From Rhizobium sp. WYJ-E13 (GTDB lineage: Bacteria > Pseudomonadota > Alphaproteobacteria > Rhizobiales > Rhizobiaceae): a stretch of DNA of 64,000 bases. A program made the position numbers and the translations under genes. The notes below the pieces were generated by a model that was given only the letters and a program-made list of their open reading frames with translations, was not told where the DNA came from and made no database searches. The stretch lies in assembly GCF_018987265.1 (NCBI RefSeq), contig NZ_CP076853.1, positions 186,001 through 250,000 on the forward strand, in the 5' to 3' direction. The stretch's first letter is position 1. Every line of letters starts with the position of its first letter. Positions 9,141 to 17,849 of this stretch are shown piece after piece.

Positions 9141-9156
9141 ATTTCACATAACTAAT
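9141..9156 (-). promoter_or_regulatory. NolR-type box in the promoter of the ArsR-family gene
   Basis: Read on the minus strand the site is ATTAG, nine bases (TTATGTGAA), then AT. This fits the NolR recognition element (A/T)TTAG-N9-A(T/A) described in rhizobia. It lies about 30 bases before the start codon of the NolR-like regulator, in an AT-rich stretch likely to hold its promoter. A short degenerate motif can occur by chance; its position is what gives it weight. Confidence 0.5.
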
Positions 9157-9370
9157 ACAGAATTATCTTAATATGGCAGAAAGGCGTAATTTTCCCTCTC
9201 TGCCTTCTAAACGCTTCCGGATAGGCTCGCTCTTTCGAGCAGGCGCTCCTGCCGCATTCATATTTCATCAGGCATTGCGGCTCACAAATCTCTCGCATAG
9301 CGCCTATATGCGTATCCGGAATCATGCAAAGAAAAGTGCCACCGCACATTTCAGTTCAAGCGATGGAATC

Positions 9371-10393
9371 ATGAAGAAGATCGGTTTTCTCTCTTTCGGG
9401 CATTGGACGCCCTCGCCGCAATCTCAGACGCGCTCGGCAGGTGATACGCTGCTGCAGTCGATAGACCTCGCCGTCGCCGCCGAGGAATTGGGGGCGGATG
9501 GCGCCTATTTCCGCGTTCACCACTTCGCCCGCCAGCTTGCCTCGCCATATCCGCTGCTTGCGGCTGTCGGCGCAAGGACGAGCCGCATAGAGATCGGCAC
9601 GGCTGTTATCGATATGCGCTACGAAAACCCCCTCTACATGGCGGAGGATGCCGGTGCGGCCGATCTGATTTCGCGCGGGCGCCTGCAGCTCGGCATCAGC
9701 CGCGGCTCGCCCGAGCAGGTCGTCGATGGCTGGCGCTATTTCGGCTACAACCCGCCGGAAGGCCAGAGCGATGCCGATATGGGCCGCCGCCATGCCGAGG
9801 TCTTCCTGGAAGTGCTGAAGGGCGAAGGTTTCGCCGAGCCCAATCCACGGCCGATGTTCCCCAATCCGCCCGGCCTATTGCGCCTCGAGCCGCACTCCGA
9901 AGGCTTGCGTGACCGCATCTGGTGGGGCGCGGGCTCGAACGCCACGGCGGTCTGGGCTGCCAAGCTCGGCATGAATCTCCAGAGCTCGACGCTGAAGGAC
10001 GATGAGACGGGCGAAGCGTTCCATATCCAGCAGGCCAAGCAGATCCGTGCCTATCGAGATGCCTGGAGGGACGCCGGCCATGCCCGCGAGCCGCGCGTTT
10101 CCGTCAGCCGAAGCATCTTCGCGCTGGTGAACGATCGCGACCGCTCGTATTTCGGCTATGGCAATGATGGGCAGGACAAGATCGGCTTCATCGACGAGAA
10201 TACCAGGGCGATCTTCGGCCGCTCCTATGCCGCCGAGCCTGATGCTCTCATCGAGGAGTTGAAGAAGGACGAGGCGATTGCCGAGGCCGACACGCTGCTG
10301 CTCACCGTGCCCAACCAACTCGGCGTGGAGTATAATGCCCACGTCATCGAATCGATCCTGAAATATGTCGCCCCGGCGCTTGGCTGGCGCTGA
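9371..10393 (+). CDS. LLM-class flavin-dependent oxidoreductase
   Basis: A 340-residue luciferase-like monooxygenase-fold protein (TIM barrel, FMN/F420 class). Typical blocks are IGFLSFGHWTPS at the start, LGADGAYFRVHHFARQLASP (the barrel region carrying the conserved HH pair), and SRGRLQLGISRGSPEQVVDGW. Substrate unknown. The start at 9371 is the first ATG before the first barrel strand; the ribosome binding site is weak (GATGG). The open frame runs further upstream but that part is AT-rich and looks like promoter. Convergent with the MFS gene, whose 3' end is 19 bases away, with a hairpin at the junction. Confidence 0.88.
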   Translation: MKKIGFLSFGHWTPSPQSQTRSAGDTLLQSIDLAVAAEELGADGAYFRVHHFARQLASPYPLLAAVGARTSRIEIGTAVIDMRYENPLYMAEDAGAADLISRGRLQLGISRGSPEQVVDGWRYFGYNPPEGQSDADMGRRHAEVFLEVLKGEGFAEPNPRPMFPNPPGLLRLEPHSEGLRDRIWWGAGSNATAVWAAKLGMNLQSSTLKDDETGEAFHIQQAKQIRAYRDAWRDAGHAREPRVSVSRSIFALVNDRDRSYFGYGNDGQDKIGFIDENTRAIFGRSYAAEPDALIEELKKDEAIAEADTLLLTVPNQLGVEYNAHVIESILKYVAPALGWR

Positions 10394-10403
10394 TGATACT
10401 GCG

Positions 10404-10422
10404 CGACGGCGTCATGCCGTCG
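10404..10422. terminator. Hairpin at the convergent LLM/MFS junction
   Basis: Perfect 7-base arms CGACGGC and GCCGTCG enclose a 5-base loop, followed on the plus strand by CCGTTTCTC. The stop codon of the MFS gene overlaps the loop. It could end transcription from the LLM gene, but the T-tract is interrupted. Confidence 0.4.
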
Positions 10423-11599
10423 CCGTTTCTCTGGTGTTCCGCACCGCCATCAGCCCGGCAAGGCTGACGAGGATGATGGCTGTGGCATAGATATCCGTCG
10501 TTGCTCCATAGCCGATCGACTTGACGAGGAAGCCGGCAAGGATCGCCGGCAGGCTGAAGGCGAGATAGCTCTGGATGTAGAAGGCCGACAACAGGCCGGC
10601 CCGCTCTTCCGGCTTGGCCAGCGGCATGATCGTCCCGATAGAGCCGAGAAAGTTTGTGCCGAAGCCGGCACCGGTCAAAAGCGTGCCCATCAGCAACAGC
10701 GGCACGCTGGCGAGATGCACACCTGCCACGACTGTCAGAATGCCGAGCGTCTGTGCACTCACGCCGAAGGCGAGATTGGCCTTCGGGCTGCGGCTGCGAC
10801 GCAGGAACACGGAGACTGCGCCTGATAACATCAGTGCAGCAACGACCGCCCCGCCCGTCAGTGGTGCGCGGCTGCCTGTGGTGGAGGCGACCAGCGAAGG
10901 CACGAGCGACAGGTAAAAACCACCGAGCGTCCAGTTGGCAATATTGATCGGCGTCACCAGCGACAGCGACCGCTTCACCTGCTGCGGAATGGAAATGGCC
11001 GGCTTCAACGATCCGAAGACGCCAGGCCGCGTGCCGCCCGTCTCCCGCGTCAACCACAGCGCAATGGCCTGCACCGCAAAGGCGGCAAGCAGCAGGGCAT
11101 AGACGAGATGCAACGGTTCCGGTCCGTACTGGATCAGCGCACTGGTGCCGATCGTTCCGATCGCCATGCCGGAAAGCGGCGCGATCGAATTGACGATCTG
11201 CCCATTGGCCCGGTCGATATCGACAAGAGCGGCGCCGAGGGAGGCACCGGCTATACCGGTGGCGATACCCTGCACGATGCGTGCGGCGATCAGCCATTCC
11301 GGACCGCTGGCGATGGAAAACAGCGCCATGGCAATGATTTCGAGGATCAGCGCGCGGAAGATTACCGGTCGCCGCCCGAGATGATCGGAGATCGAGCCGG
11401 CAATCAGCAATGCTCCAAGCAGCGCGAAGGCGTATACTGCAAAAATGACAGTGATGAGGATGGGAGAAACGGCAAAGGCTTCCTGATAGATGCGATAGAG
11501 CGGCGTGGGCGCCGCCGACGCGCCGAAGAAGACGGCAAGCGTCAGAGCGTGGAAGCCCATGGGCGACGAATTCTTGATGGATTCGGGAGCGGCGACCAT
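10412..11599 (-). CDS. MFS transporter
   Basis: A 395-residue inner-membrane transporter of the major facilitator superfamily with about twelve hydrophobic segments. The loop after helix 2 reads GSISDHLGRRPVIFRALIL, the usual D-x-x-G-R-R/K signature, and a second half begins near residue 205. It most resembles drug or small-molecule efflux carriers. ATG at 11599. It is divergent from a TetR-family gene across 236 bases containing an inverted repeat near its start, the usual layout for a TetR-repressed efflux pump. The substrate is unknown. Confidence 0.88.
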   Translation of the reverse strand: MVAAPESIKNSSPMGFHALTLAVFFGASAAPTPLYRIYQEAFAVSPILITVIFAVYAFALLGALLIAGSISDHLGRRPVIFRALILEIIAMALFSIASGPEWLIAARIVQGIATGIAGASLGAALVDIDRANGQIVNSIAPLSGMAIGTIGTSALIQYGPEPLHLVYALLLAAFAVQAIALWLTRETGGTRPGVFGSLKPAISIPQQVKRSLSLVTPINIANWTLGGFYLSLVPSLVASTTGSRAPLTGGAVVAALMLSGAVSVFLRRSRSPKANLAFGVSAQTLGILTVVAGVHLASVPLLLMGTLLTGAGFGTNFLGSIGTIMPLAKPEERAGLLSAFYIQSYLAFSLPAILAGFLVKSIGYGATTDIYATAIILVSLAGLMAVRNTRETATA

Positions 11600-11614
11600 A
11601 TATAAGCCCCTTAA

Positions 11615-11635
11615 AGCTAAGTCGTTGCGTTAGCT
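11615..11635. promoter_or_regulatory. Candidate TetR operator between MFS and TetR genes
   Basis: Inverted repeat AGCTAA - nine bases - TTAGCT, 16 bases upstream of the MFS start codon in the divergent intergenic region. Size and place suit a TetR dimer repressing the pump gene. Arms are only six bases, so this is tentative. Confidence 0.4.
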
Positions 11636-11712
11636 CTATCTAGGCAAGGCAAAACATAAAAGCAAATAATTTGCGTTAATGGATATATGAAAGTTTCTGA
11701 ACTGTTGATGCT

Positions 11713-11752
11713 GGAGCAATTCCAGCAAAAGTGTGCAGCGGTTTTGCGTCCG
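11713..11752 (+). repeat. Dispersed rhizobial repeat, family A, copy 1
   Basis: Forty bases beginning GGAGCAATTCCAGCAAAAG and ending GCAGCGGTTTTGCGTCCG, identical at 37 of 40 positions (counted by eye) to the minus-strand copy at 23269-23315. This copy has the left end GCAATTCC but lacks the matching right end GGAATTGC, so it is truncated. It lies between the divergent MFS and TetR genes. Confidence 0.75.
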
Positions 11753-11835
11753 CGACAGGCGAAAAAAAACCTGGAGCGTGCCAGGCGGATCTGAAAGATC
11801 GCAGCACGCTTTAGGGGGAGGAGGTTGGGTTCGAA

Positions 11836-12399
11836 ATGGCAGTGAAAGAGAATATCCGTCCCGGTGGCAGAAGTGCGCGTGTCCAGGCTTCGGTGCATGC
11901 GGCAGTCCGCGAACTCCTGGCAGACATGAGCCGCGCGGAGATCACTGTTCCGCTGATTGCGACACGCGCAGGCGTGACCCCGTCCACCATCTACCGCCGC
12001 TGGGGTGACCTGCAGGAATTGCTTGCCGATGTCGCCGTCGAGCGTCTGCGTCCCGACATGGAGCCGGTCGATACCGGCAGTGGCGCCGGTGACCTGGAAG
12101 CCTGGGCCGAGCAATATGCGGAGGAAATGTCCTCCGGCCCCGGCCGCGAATATATCCGGGACGTGCTCTCAGCCCAGACAGGTGACAATGCCAATAAATG
12201 CTGCAACTTTACCCGCCAGCAGATCGAGACGATTGCCGGCCGGGCGAAGGAGAGGGGTGAGGTCTTTCCCGATGTCGATGTCGTGATGGACCGCGTGGTC
12301 GCCCCTATCATGTACCGCATCCTGTTCGGTGATGTCCCGACCGCCGCCCGTGTGCAGGAGCTTGTCGGCCACGTCTTCGGCCGGCGTAAGGCCGCCTGA
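11836..12399 (+). CDS. TetR-family transcriptional regulator
   Basis: A 187-residue repressor. The N-terminal helix-turn-helix spans roughly residues 14-60, with TVPLIATRAGVTPSTIYRRW as recognition region; the C-terminal part (from ~75) is the ligand-binding, dimerising domain and resembles the TetR_C class with a conserved VAPIMYRILFGD near the end. ATG at 11836 follows a GGGGGAGG tract about 15 bases upstream. Divergent from the MFS gene and probably its regulator. The stop codon is three bases from the end of the convergent hybrid kinase gene. Confidence 0.88.
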   Translation: MAVKENIRPGGRSARVQASVHAAVRELLADMSRAEITVPLIATRAGVTPSTIYRRWGDLQELLADVAVERLRPDMEPVDTGSGAGDLEAWAEQYAEEMSSGPGREYIRDVLSAQTGDNANKCCNFTRQQIETIAGRAKERGEVFPDVDVVMDRVVAPIMYRILFGDVPTAARVQELVGHVFGRRKAA

Positions 12400-12402
12400 T
12401 CT

Positions 12403-15400
12403 TCACTCGGCGGCGGTGCGCTTCAAGCCGGAAATCTGTGTGATGTAGGCGCGCAATGCCGCCGGGCGCACCGGCTTGTGTTGTACCGCGATGCCGTGCT
12501 TTTCCGCCTCGGCCCGCACTTCCGGTGTCCGGTCGGCGGTAACGAGCAGGGCTGGAATATCGATGCCGAAATGCTGCCGCAGGTGCAGGATCGCTTCGAC
12601 CCCGGTTCCGTCAGCGAGATGGTAATCGGCAATGACGAGGTCCGGCGGCTGCCGCATCGAAAGCATCCGGACAGCGGAAAGCGAATCCACCGCCTGCGTT
12701 TCACAGCCCCATCCGTCGATCAGCAGCCGCATGCCTTCGAGGATCTTCGGTTCGTTGTCGATGCAGAGGATGCGCAGATCCTGCAACGGCTGCGCCGTCC
12801 GGTCGACGGGAAGTATGGCTGCAGCGGTTTCCGCACTCTTTGAGATATCGAGCGGAATGAGGATTCGGAATTCCGTACCTTTGCCATGGGTCGAATAAAG
12901 CTCGACTTTATGGCTGAGCACGCGGGCGATGCGGTCGACGATGGAGAGCCCGAGCCCCAGGCCCGATGCGGTTTTGGCGCCCTCATCGAGCCTCGCGAAT
13001 TCCTTGAACACCGTCCGGAATTTCGAGGGCGGAATGCCGATGCCGGAATCCATCACCTGGATCACCACTTGATTGCCACGCCGCCGCGCGCCGACCAGCA
13101 CCTTGCCGCTGACGGTATATTTGATGGCGTTGGAGACGAGGTTCTGCACCAGCCGCCGCAGCAGGTTCGGGTCGGAGCGAACGCGCAGGGACGTCGGCAT
13201 CACTTTGAGCTTCAGCTTCTTCTCGCGTGCGATCGGCGCAAAATCGGTCTCAATGCGTTCCAGCAGGTCGGACAGCGGCACGGATGCCAGCCGCGGCCGC
13301 ATGGCGCCGGTATCGAGGCGGGAAATATCGAGCACGGCGCCGAGAATGCTCTCAACCGATTCCAGCGCAGAATCGATATTGCGCACGATCGGGCTGTTTT
13401 CCGATTGCGCCATGCGCTCGACGAGAGCGGAGGAGTAAAGCCGGGCGGCATTGAGCGGCTGCAGGATATCGTGACCGGCAGCGGCAAAGAAGCGGGTCTT
13501 GCCGATGTTGGCCTCGTCTGCCGCAGCGCGCGCCTCGCCGAGTTCCCGGTTGACGCGGGTCAGTTCTGCGGTTCGCTCCACGACGCGCTGCTCCAGCGTC
13601 TCGTTTGCCTGCTTCAGTGCCCGGTCGGCGGCGACGCGCTGAGTGATGTCGGTAAAGGTCGCGACGATACCTTTGTCCGGCATGGCATTGGAGCGCACTT
13701 CGATGATGCGTTCGCCGCCTCCGAGCACGAGCGGGAAGGGCTTGTCGAGCGTCAGGAAGTGCCGCACGGCCTGTGACTGGTCGCCGGGTGCGATATCGCC
13801 GCGCTGGCTCAGGATGTTGACGATCTCCGAGAGCGGAAAACCGACCTGACCGGCATTTTCCGGCAGGTCCAGCAATTGCCGGAAACGTCGGTTCCAGATG
13901 GTCAGCCGATTGGAACTGTCGAAGACAGCGATGCCCTGGTCCATCTGTGAAAGTGCGGTCTGCAGCATGTCCTGATTATATTGCAGCGCTTCGCTCGCCT
14001 GATCGAGCAGCCATGCCGTATCGGACGAGGCATCCTCGATCTTCTGCAGGATCAGGGACAGCACCAGCCGCGCCGAGGAGGAGCCGATGGCGCTGCCGAG
14101 AAGCTGCTCGGTGAAATGGATAAGCGCCATGTCGGCCGGCTGGTCGTCCTCCAGTTTGCGCCCGGAACTCTGCTCGTAGGTCGCAAGCGAGCGCTGCATG
14201 CGCTCCTCGCCGAGATAGCGGGCGATCGCCGTCTTGAGATCGCCGACGCTGATGCGGGTCTTCCAGCCGCGCGTGGCAAATTGCGAGCGCGAATGCCGCT
14301 TGACGAAGATGCCGGCCTGGATGCGTTCCAGTGGTTTGGCGTTGCGTGTCAGCGAGCCGACGATGAAGGCGGCGGTGTTGACGAGCAGGCTCATCGCCGT
14401 CGCATTGACAAGCGGATCGGTATCCGGGCCGGTAAAGAGCGTCGTGCCGGGAAAGATGAAGCCGAGGAAGGTGCTTGCCACATAGGAATAATCCGGGCCT
14501 CCGAGGGACGGCAGGAACAGCAGGTAGACCCAGATGATGAAGCCCGACGATAGGCCGAGGATGGCGCCGCGCGCATTCGCCCGCCGCCAGATCATGCCGC
14601 CGAAGAGGGCGGGTGCAATCTGCGCGATGGCGGCAAAGGAGAGCAGGCCGATCGAAGCAAGCCCTGCCGTGCTGTCCGTCGAGCGATAATAGGCATAACC
14701 TAGCAGCAGCACGGCGAAGATGGCGCTGCGGCGGATATTGAGCAGGCTCTTTGCGAAGTCGTCGCGCTGGCTCGCAAGACCCGCGAGCTTCCGGCGCAGG
14801 AAGAACGGCATGACGATGTCGTTCGACACCATGATGGAAAGCGCCACGGAATCGACGATCACCATGGCGGTCGCCGCTGAAAAACCGCCGATGAACGTGA
14901 TCAGCGAGACTGCAGGCATTTGCCCTGCAAGTGGCAGGGTAAGAACATAAAGATCGGCGTTGCCGTTGCCTCCGAAGATGAGCAGCCCGCCGATGGCGAC
15001 CGGCAGCACGAAGAGATTGATGGCAATCAGATAAAGCGGAAAGAGAATACCCGCGAGCCGGAGCTGCTTTGCCGTGCGGTTTTCGACGACGGTGACATGG
15101 AACTGGCGCGGCAGCATGATGATCGCAAAGGCGGAGAGCAGCGTCAGCGTGATCCATCGGCTGAGCGGGGTCTGATAGTCGAGTGCGCCGGTGACCAGGG
15201 TGTTCTCCGATCCCTTCTGCCACAGGTCGCTTGGCCCGTCGAACAGGAACCAGATGACGCAGACGCCTGCCGTCAGGAAGGCAACGAGCTTCACCATCGA
15301 TTCCATCGATACCGCGAGGATGAGCCCGTCCTGATGTTCGGTCGCATCGGTGTGGCGGGTGCCGAACATGATGGCGAAGCAGGTTAGCACCAGCGTGACG

Positions 15401-15903
15401 ATCAGCGGCAGGTCGAGGAAGTAGAGATTGCCGCTGCCGATGCCATAGTCGGATGGATTGACCATGGCCGTGACGGTCGCCGAAATGGATTTCAGCTGCA
15501 GCGCGATATAGGGAATGGTGCCGATGAGGCAGATCAGCGCCACGATGGTGGCAACCGTGGAATTTTTGCCGTAGCGCGCGGCAATGAAATCGGCGACGGA
15601 GGTCAGCTTCTCGGCCTTGGCGAGTTCGATGATACGCCGGAGCAGCGGCATGCCGAGTGTGAAGACGAGGATCGGCCCGATATAGATGCCGGCAAATTCC
15701 AGCCCGTTATGGGCAGCTAAGCCGACGCCGCCGAAATAGGTCCAGGACGTGCAGTAGATCGCCAGGCTGAGTGCATAGACCACCGGCCGGCCGCCTTCCG
15801 GCACACCGAATTTCCGGCTCCGGCGATCGCCATAGCTTGCCACTGCGAAAAGCAGCAGAAGATAACCCAAGGCAAACGCAAATATGATCCAGCCTGGAAG
15901 CAT
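12403..15903 (-). CDS. Sodium/solute-symporter-like hybrid sensor histidine kinase
   Basis: A 1166-residue fusion. Residues ~1-500 are about thirteen membrane helices of the sodium:solute symporter (SLC5/PutP) fold. They are followed by a linker, a PAS domain (MDQGIAVFDSSNRLTIWNRR), a coiled coil (ALKQANETLEQRVVERTAEL), and the kinase core with phospho-accepting His in AAAGHDILQPLNAAR, N box LVQNLVSNAIKYT and G boxes DSGIGIPPSK and GLGLGLSIV. A C-terminal receiver has its acidic pair in CIDNEPK and phospho-Asp in VIADYHLADGTG. Related proteins (CbrA type) couple nutrient transport or sensing to gene control. Start 15903 (MLPGWIIFAF) is chosen over 15969 because the membrane domain begins there and GGAGGG lies just before it. 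Its partner response regulator is not adjacent. Confidence 0.9.
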   Translation of the reverse strand: MLPGWIIFAFALGYLLLLFAVASYGDRRSRKFGVPEGGRPVVYALSLAIYCTSWTYFGGVGLAAHNGLEFAGIYIGPILVFTLGMPLLRRIIELAKAEKLTSVADFIAARYGKNSTVATIVALICLIGTIPYIALQLKSISATVTAMVNPSDYGIGSGNLYFLDLPLIVTLVLTCFAIMFGTRHTDATEHQDGLILAVSMESMVKLVAFLTAGVCVIWFLFDGPSDLWQKGSENTLVTGALDYQTPLSRWITLTLLSAFAIIMLPRQFHVTVVENRTAKQLRLAGILFPLYLIAINLFVLPVAIGGLLIFGGNGNADLYVLTLPLAGQMPAVSLITFIGGFSAATAMVIVDSVALSIMVSNDIVMPFFLRRKLAGLASQRDDFAKSLLNIRRSAIFAVLLLGYAYYRSTDSTAGLASIGLLSFAAIAQIAPALFGGMIWRRANARGAILGLSSGFIIWVYLLFLPSLGGPDYSYVASTFLGFIFPGTTLFTGPDTDPLVNATAMSLLVNTAAFIVGSLTRNAKPLERIQAGIFVKRHSRSQFATRGWKTRISVGDLKTAIARYLGEERMQRSLATYEQSSGRKLEDDQPADMALIHFTEQLLGSAIGSSSARLVLSLILQKIEDASSDTAWLLDQASEALQYNQDMLQTALSQMDQGIAVFDSSNRLTIWNRRFRQLLDLPENAGQVGFPLSEIVNILSQRGDIAPGDQSQAVRHFLTLDKPFPLVLGGGERIIEVRSNAMPDKGIVATFTDITQRVAADRALKQANETLEQRVVERTAELTRVNRELGEARAAADEANIGKTRFFAAAGHDILQPLNAARLYSSALVERMAQSENSPIVRNIDSALESVESILGAVLDISRLDTGAMRPRLASVPLSDLLERIETDFAPIAREKKLKLKVMPTSLRVRSDPNLLRRLVQNLVSNAIKYTVSGKVLVGARRRGNQVVIQVMDSGIGIPPSKFRTVFKEFARLDEGAKTASGLGLGLSIVDRIARVLSHKVELYSTHGKGTEFRILIPLDISKSAETAAAILPVDRTAQPLQDLRILCIDNEPKILEGMRLLIDGWGCETQAVDSLSAVRMLSMRQPPDLVIADYHLADGTGVEAILHLRQHFGIDIPALLVTADRTPEVRAEAEKHGIAVQHKPVRPAALRAYITQISGLKRTAAE

Positions 15904-16072
15904 TGACCCTCCGCCGGCGGACAATCCGCCGTCCTCCGGAACAGTTTGAAGATTAGGGCAATTCAGCAAGTTTGAAAATTGCCGCGGCCTTGGTCTTAAG
16001 TTCTACGCGGAAGGGGACAGTGTTCGAATATTTCCAATTGTCGATTGATTAATTGAGATGGAGGTGTAGCTA

Positions 16073-16096
16073 ATGAAAACAACGGCATGTCTTTGA
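16073..16096 (+). other. Possible 7-codon leader ORF before mscL
   Basis: ATG at 16073 opens MKTTACL-stop and is preceded by a near-perfect Shine-Dalgarno GGAGGTG (16060-16066) at six bases. It ends 26 bases before the mscL start and overlaps another ATG (16087) that is in frame with mscL. The strong ribosome site makes translation plausible; function would be inferred only. Confidence 0.4.
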
Positions 16097-16122
16097 AAAT
16101 GCATCAAGGGGAGACAGATCTG

Positions 16123-16560
16123 ATGCTCAATGAGTTCAAAGCATTCATCGCCCGCGGCAATGTCATGGATCTTGCTGTCGGCGTTATCATCGGCGGCGCC
16201 TTCGGGGGCATCGTCAAATCTCTGGTCGACGATATCATCATGCCGATCGTCGGTGCGATCTTCGGCGGTTTCGACTTCTCCAACTACTTCATTCCGCTGT
16301 CATCCAAGGTCACTGAGACGAGCCTTGCCGGCGCCCGCGCTCAGGGCGCCGTTTTCGCGTATGGCAGCTTCATTACCGTCCTCATCAATTTCCTGATCCT
16401 CGCGTGGATCATCTTCCTGATGATCAAGGCTGTGAATATTCTGCGCGAGCAGGTCGAGCGCAAGGAAAAGCAAGCGCCGGCAGAGGTTCCGCCGCCGCCG
16501 GCGGATGTCGCGCTGCTGACGGAAATCCGCGACCTTCTCGCCAAACGCCCCGCCGTCTGA
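16123..16560 (+). CDS. mscL: Large-conductance mechanosensitive channel MscL
   Basis: A 145-residue inner-membrane channel opened by membrane tension; it releases solutes on osmotic downshock as a pentamer. It shows the N-terminal amphipathic helix [20 protein letters not shown], first membrane helix with the Gly-rich gate [24 protein letters not shown], periplasmic loop, second helix ([19 protein letters not shown]) and C-terminal bundle helix [11 protein letters not shown]. Length is normal. ATG 16123 has AAGGGGAGA upstream; the in-frame ATG at 16087 would add twelve residues not found in the family. A tiny upstream ORF may affect translation. Monocistronic, with a hairpin just after the stop. 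Confidence 0.95.
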   Translation: MLNEFKAFIARGNVMDLAVGVIIGGAFGGIVKSLVDDIIMPIVGAIFGGFDFSNYFIPLSSKVTETSLAGARAQGAVFAYGSFITVLINFLILAWIIFLMIKAVNILREQVERKEKQAPAEVPPPPADVALLTEIRDLLAKRPAV

Positions 16561-16569
16561 TCTGGTCCC

Positions 16570-16594
16570 GAGCCCGTCCGCCCCGGCCGGGCTC
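16570..16594 (+). terminator. Stem-loop after mscL
   Basis: Perfect 7-base arms GAGCCCG and CGGGCTC, ten bases after the mscL stop codon. No U-tract follows, so it is at best a weak intrinsic terminator or an mRNA-end stabiliser. Confidence 0.4.
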
Positions 16595-16682
16595 AATCAT
16601 CACGAAAATCGATATGCCATCACGCATTATCATGGGATTTGCGCCTGCAAATCCGCTATGAAGGCGTGAACTGGAGATATGC

Positions 16683-17849
16683 ATGTCGATTGTAAGCAGC
16701 CTCAGCCCGCGCGCCATTGCAGCGCCAGAAAGCGGGATCGTCGAAGTCGTCAACTATGCCCGCGGCCGTGAAGGCCTCCTGCCGCTCTGGGTCGGCGAGG
16801 GTGATCTTCCTACCCCCGATTTCATCAATCAGGCCGCCATGCAGGCGCTCGCCGCCGGCGAGACCTTCTACACCTGGCAGCGCGGCATTCCCGAGTTGCG
16901 CCAGGCGCTGTCGGATTATTATTTCAGGCATTTTGGCATCCGCCTTCCGGTCGAGCATTTTTATGTGACCGGTTCGGGCATGCAGGCGATCCAGATTGCC
17001 GTTCAGGCAATCACCTCGCCCGGCGATGAATATGTCTATCTCACCCCAGCTTGGCCGAACATTGCCGCTGCACTCGAAATCGCCGGCGCCCGATCGGTTG
17101 GCGTAGAGCTCCAGTTCGAAGGTGGCACCTGGGCGGTTGACCTCAACCGCATCGAGACGGCCATCACGCCGAAGACCCGCGGCCTCTTCATCAACACGCC
17201 GTCGAACCCGACTGGCTGGACCGCGACGAAGGACGATCTGGCCGATATCCTGGCGCTGGCCCGCAAGCATCATCTCTGGATCATGGCCGACGAGATCTAT
17301 GCCCGTTATTTCTACGCTGGTGGCCGGGCGCCCTCTTTCCTTGATGTGATGGAACCGGGCGACAAGGTGATGTTCGTCAACTCCTTCTCCAAGAACTGGT
17401 CGATGACCGGTTGGCGCGTCGGCTGGATTGTTGCTCCACCGGAAGCCGGGCAGGTGCTGGAAAACCTGATCCAATATTCCACTTCGGGCGTTGCTCAGTT
17501 CATGCAGAAGGGCGCGGTCGCAGCCCTCAACGAGGGTGACGCCTTCGTGCAGACGAACATCGACAAGGCAACCCGCTCCCGCGATATCCTCTGCGATGTA
17601 CTGATCGCCACCAATCGGGTCGAAACACTGAAGCCCGATGGCGCGCTTTACGCCTTCCTCAAGATCGACGGCGTCACCGACAGCCGCAAGGCTGCGATCG
17701 ACATCGTCGACAAGACCGGTGTCGGCCTTGCCCCTGGCACGGCCTTCGGACCCGGCGGCGAACTTTTTCTGCGCGCCTGCTTCCTGCGCGATCCGGCGCA
17801 GGTGACAGTCGCGGCCGAACGGCTTTGCGACTATATCCTGAAGCTCTAG
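16683..17849 (+). CDS. PLP-dependent aminotransferase, class I/II
   Basis: A 388-residue fold-type I aminotransferase. The PLP-binding Lys237 lies in NSFSKNWSMTGWRVGW; upstream are the phosphate-binding GSGMQAIQIA region, NTPSNPTGW (carboxylate and PLP contacts) and the DEIYARYFY block whose Asp holds the pyridine nitrogen. It most resembles aspartate/aromatic or alanine-type aminotransferases; the amino donor cannot be told. ATG at 16683. Monocistronic; its last four bases overlap the end of the convergent peptidase E gene. Confidence 0.88.
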   Translation: MSIVSSLSPRAIAAPESGIVEVVNYARGREGLLPLWVGEGDLPTPDFINQAAMQALAAGETFYTWQRGIPELRQALSDYYFRHFGIRLPVEHFYVTGSGMQAIQIAVQAITSPGDEYVYLTPAWPNIAAALEIAGARSVGVELQFEGGTWAVDLNRIETAITPKTRGLFINTPSNPTGWTATKDDLADILALARKHHLWIMADEIYARYFYAGGRAPSFLDVMEPGDKVMFVNSFSKNWSMTGWRVGWIVAPPEAGQVLENLIQYSTSGVAQFMQKGAVAALNEGDAFVQTNIDKATRSRDILCDVLIATNRVETLKPDGALYAFLKIDGVTDSRKAAIDIVDKTGVGLAPGTAFGPGGELFLRACFLRDPAQVTVAAERLCDYILKL

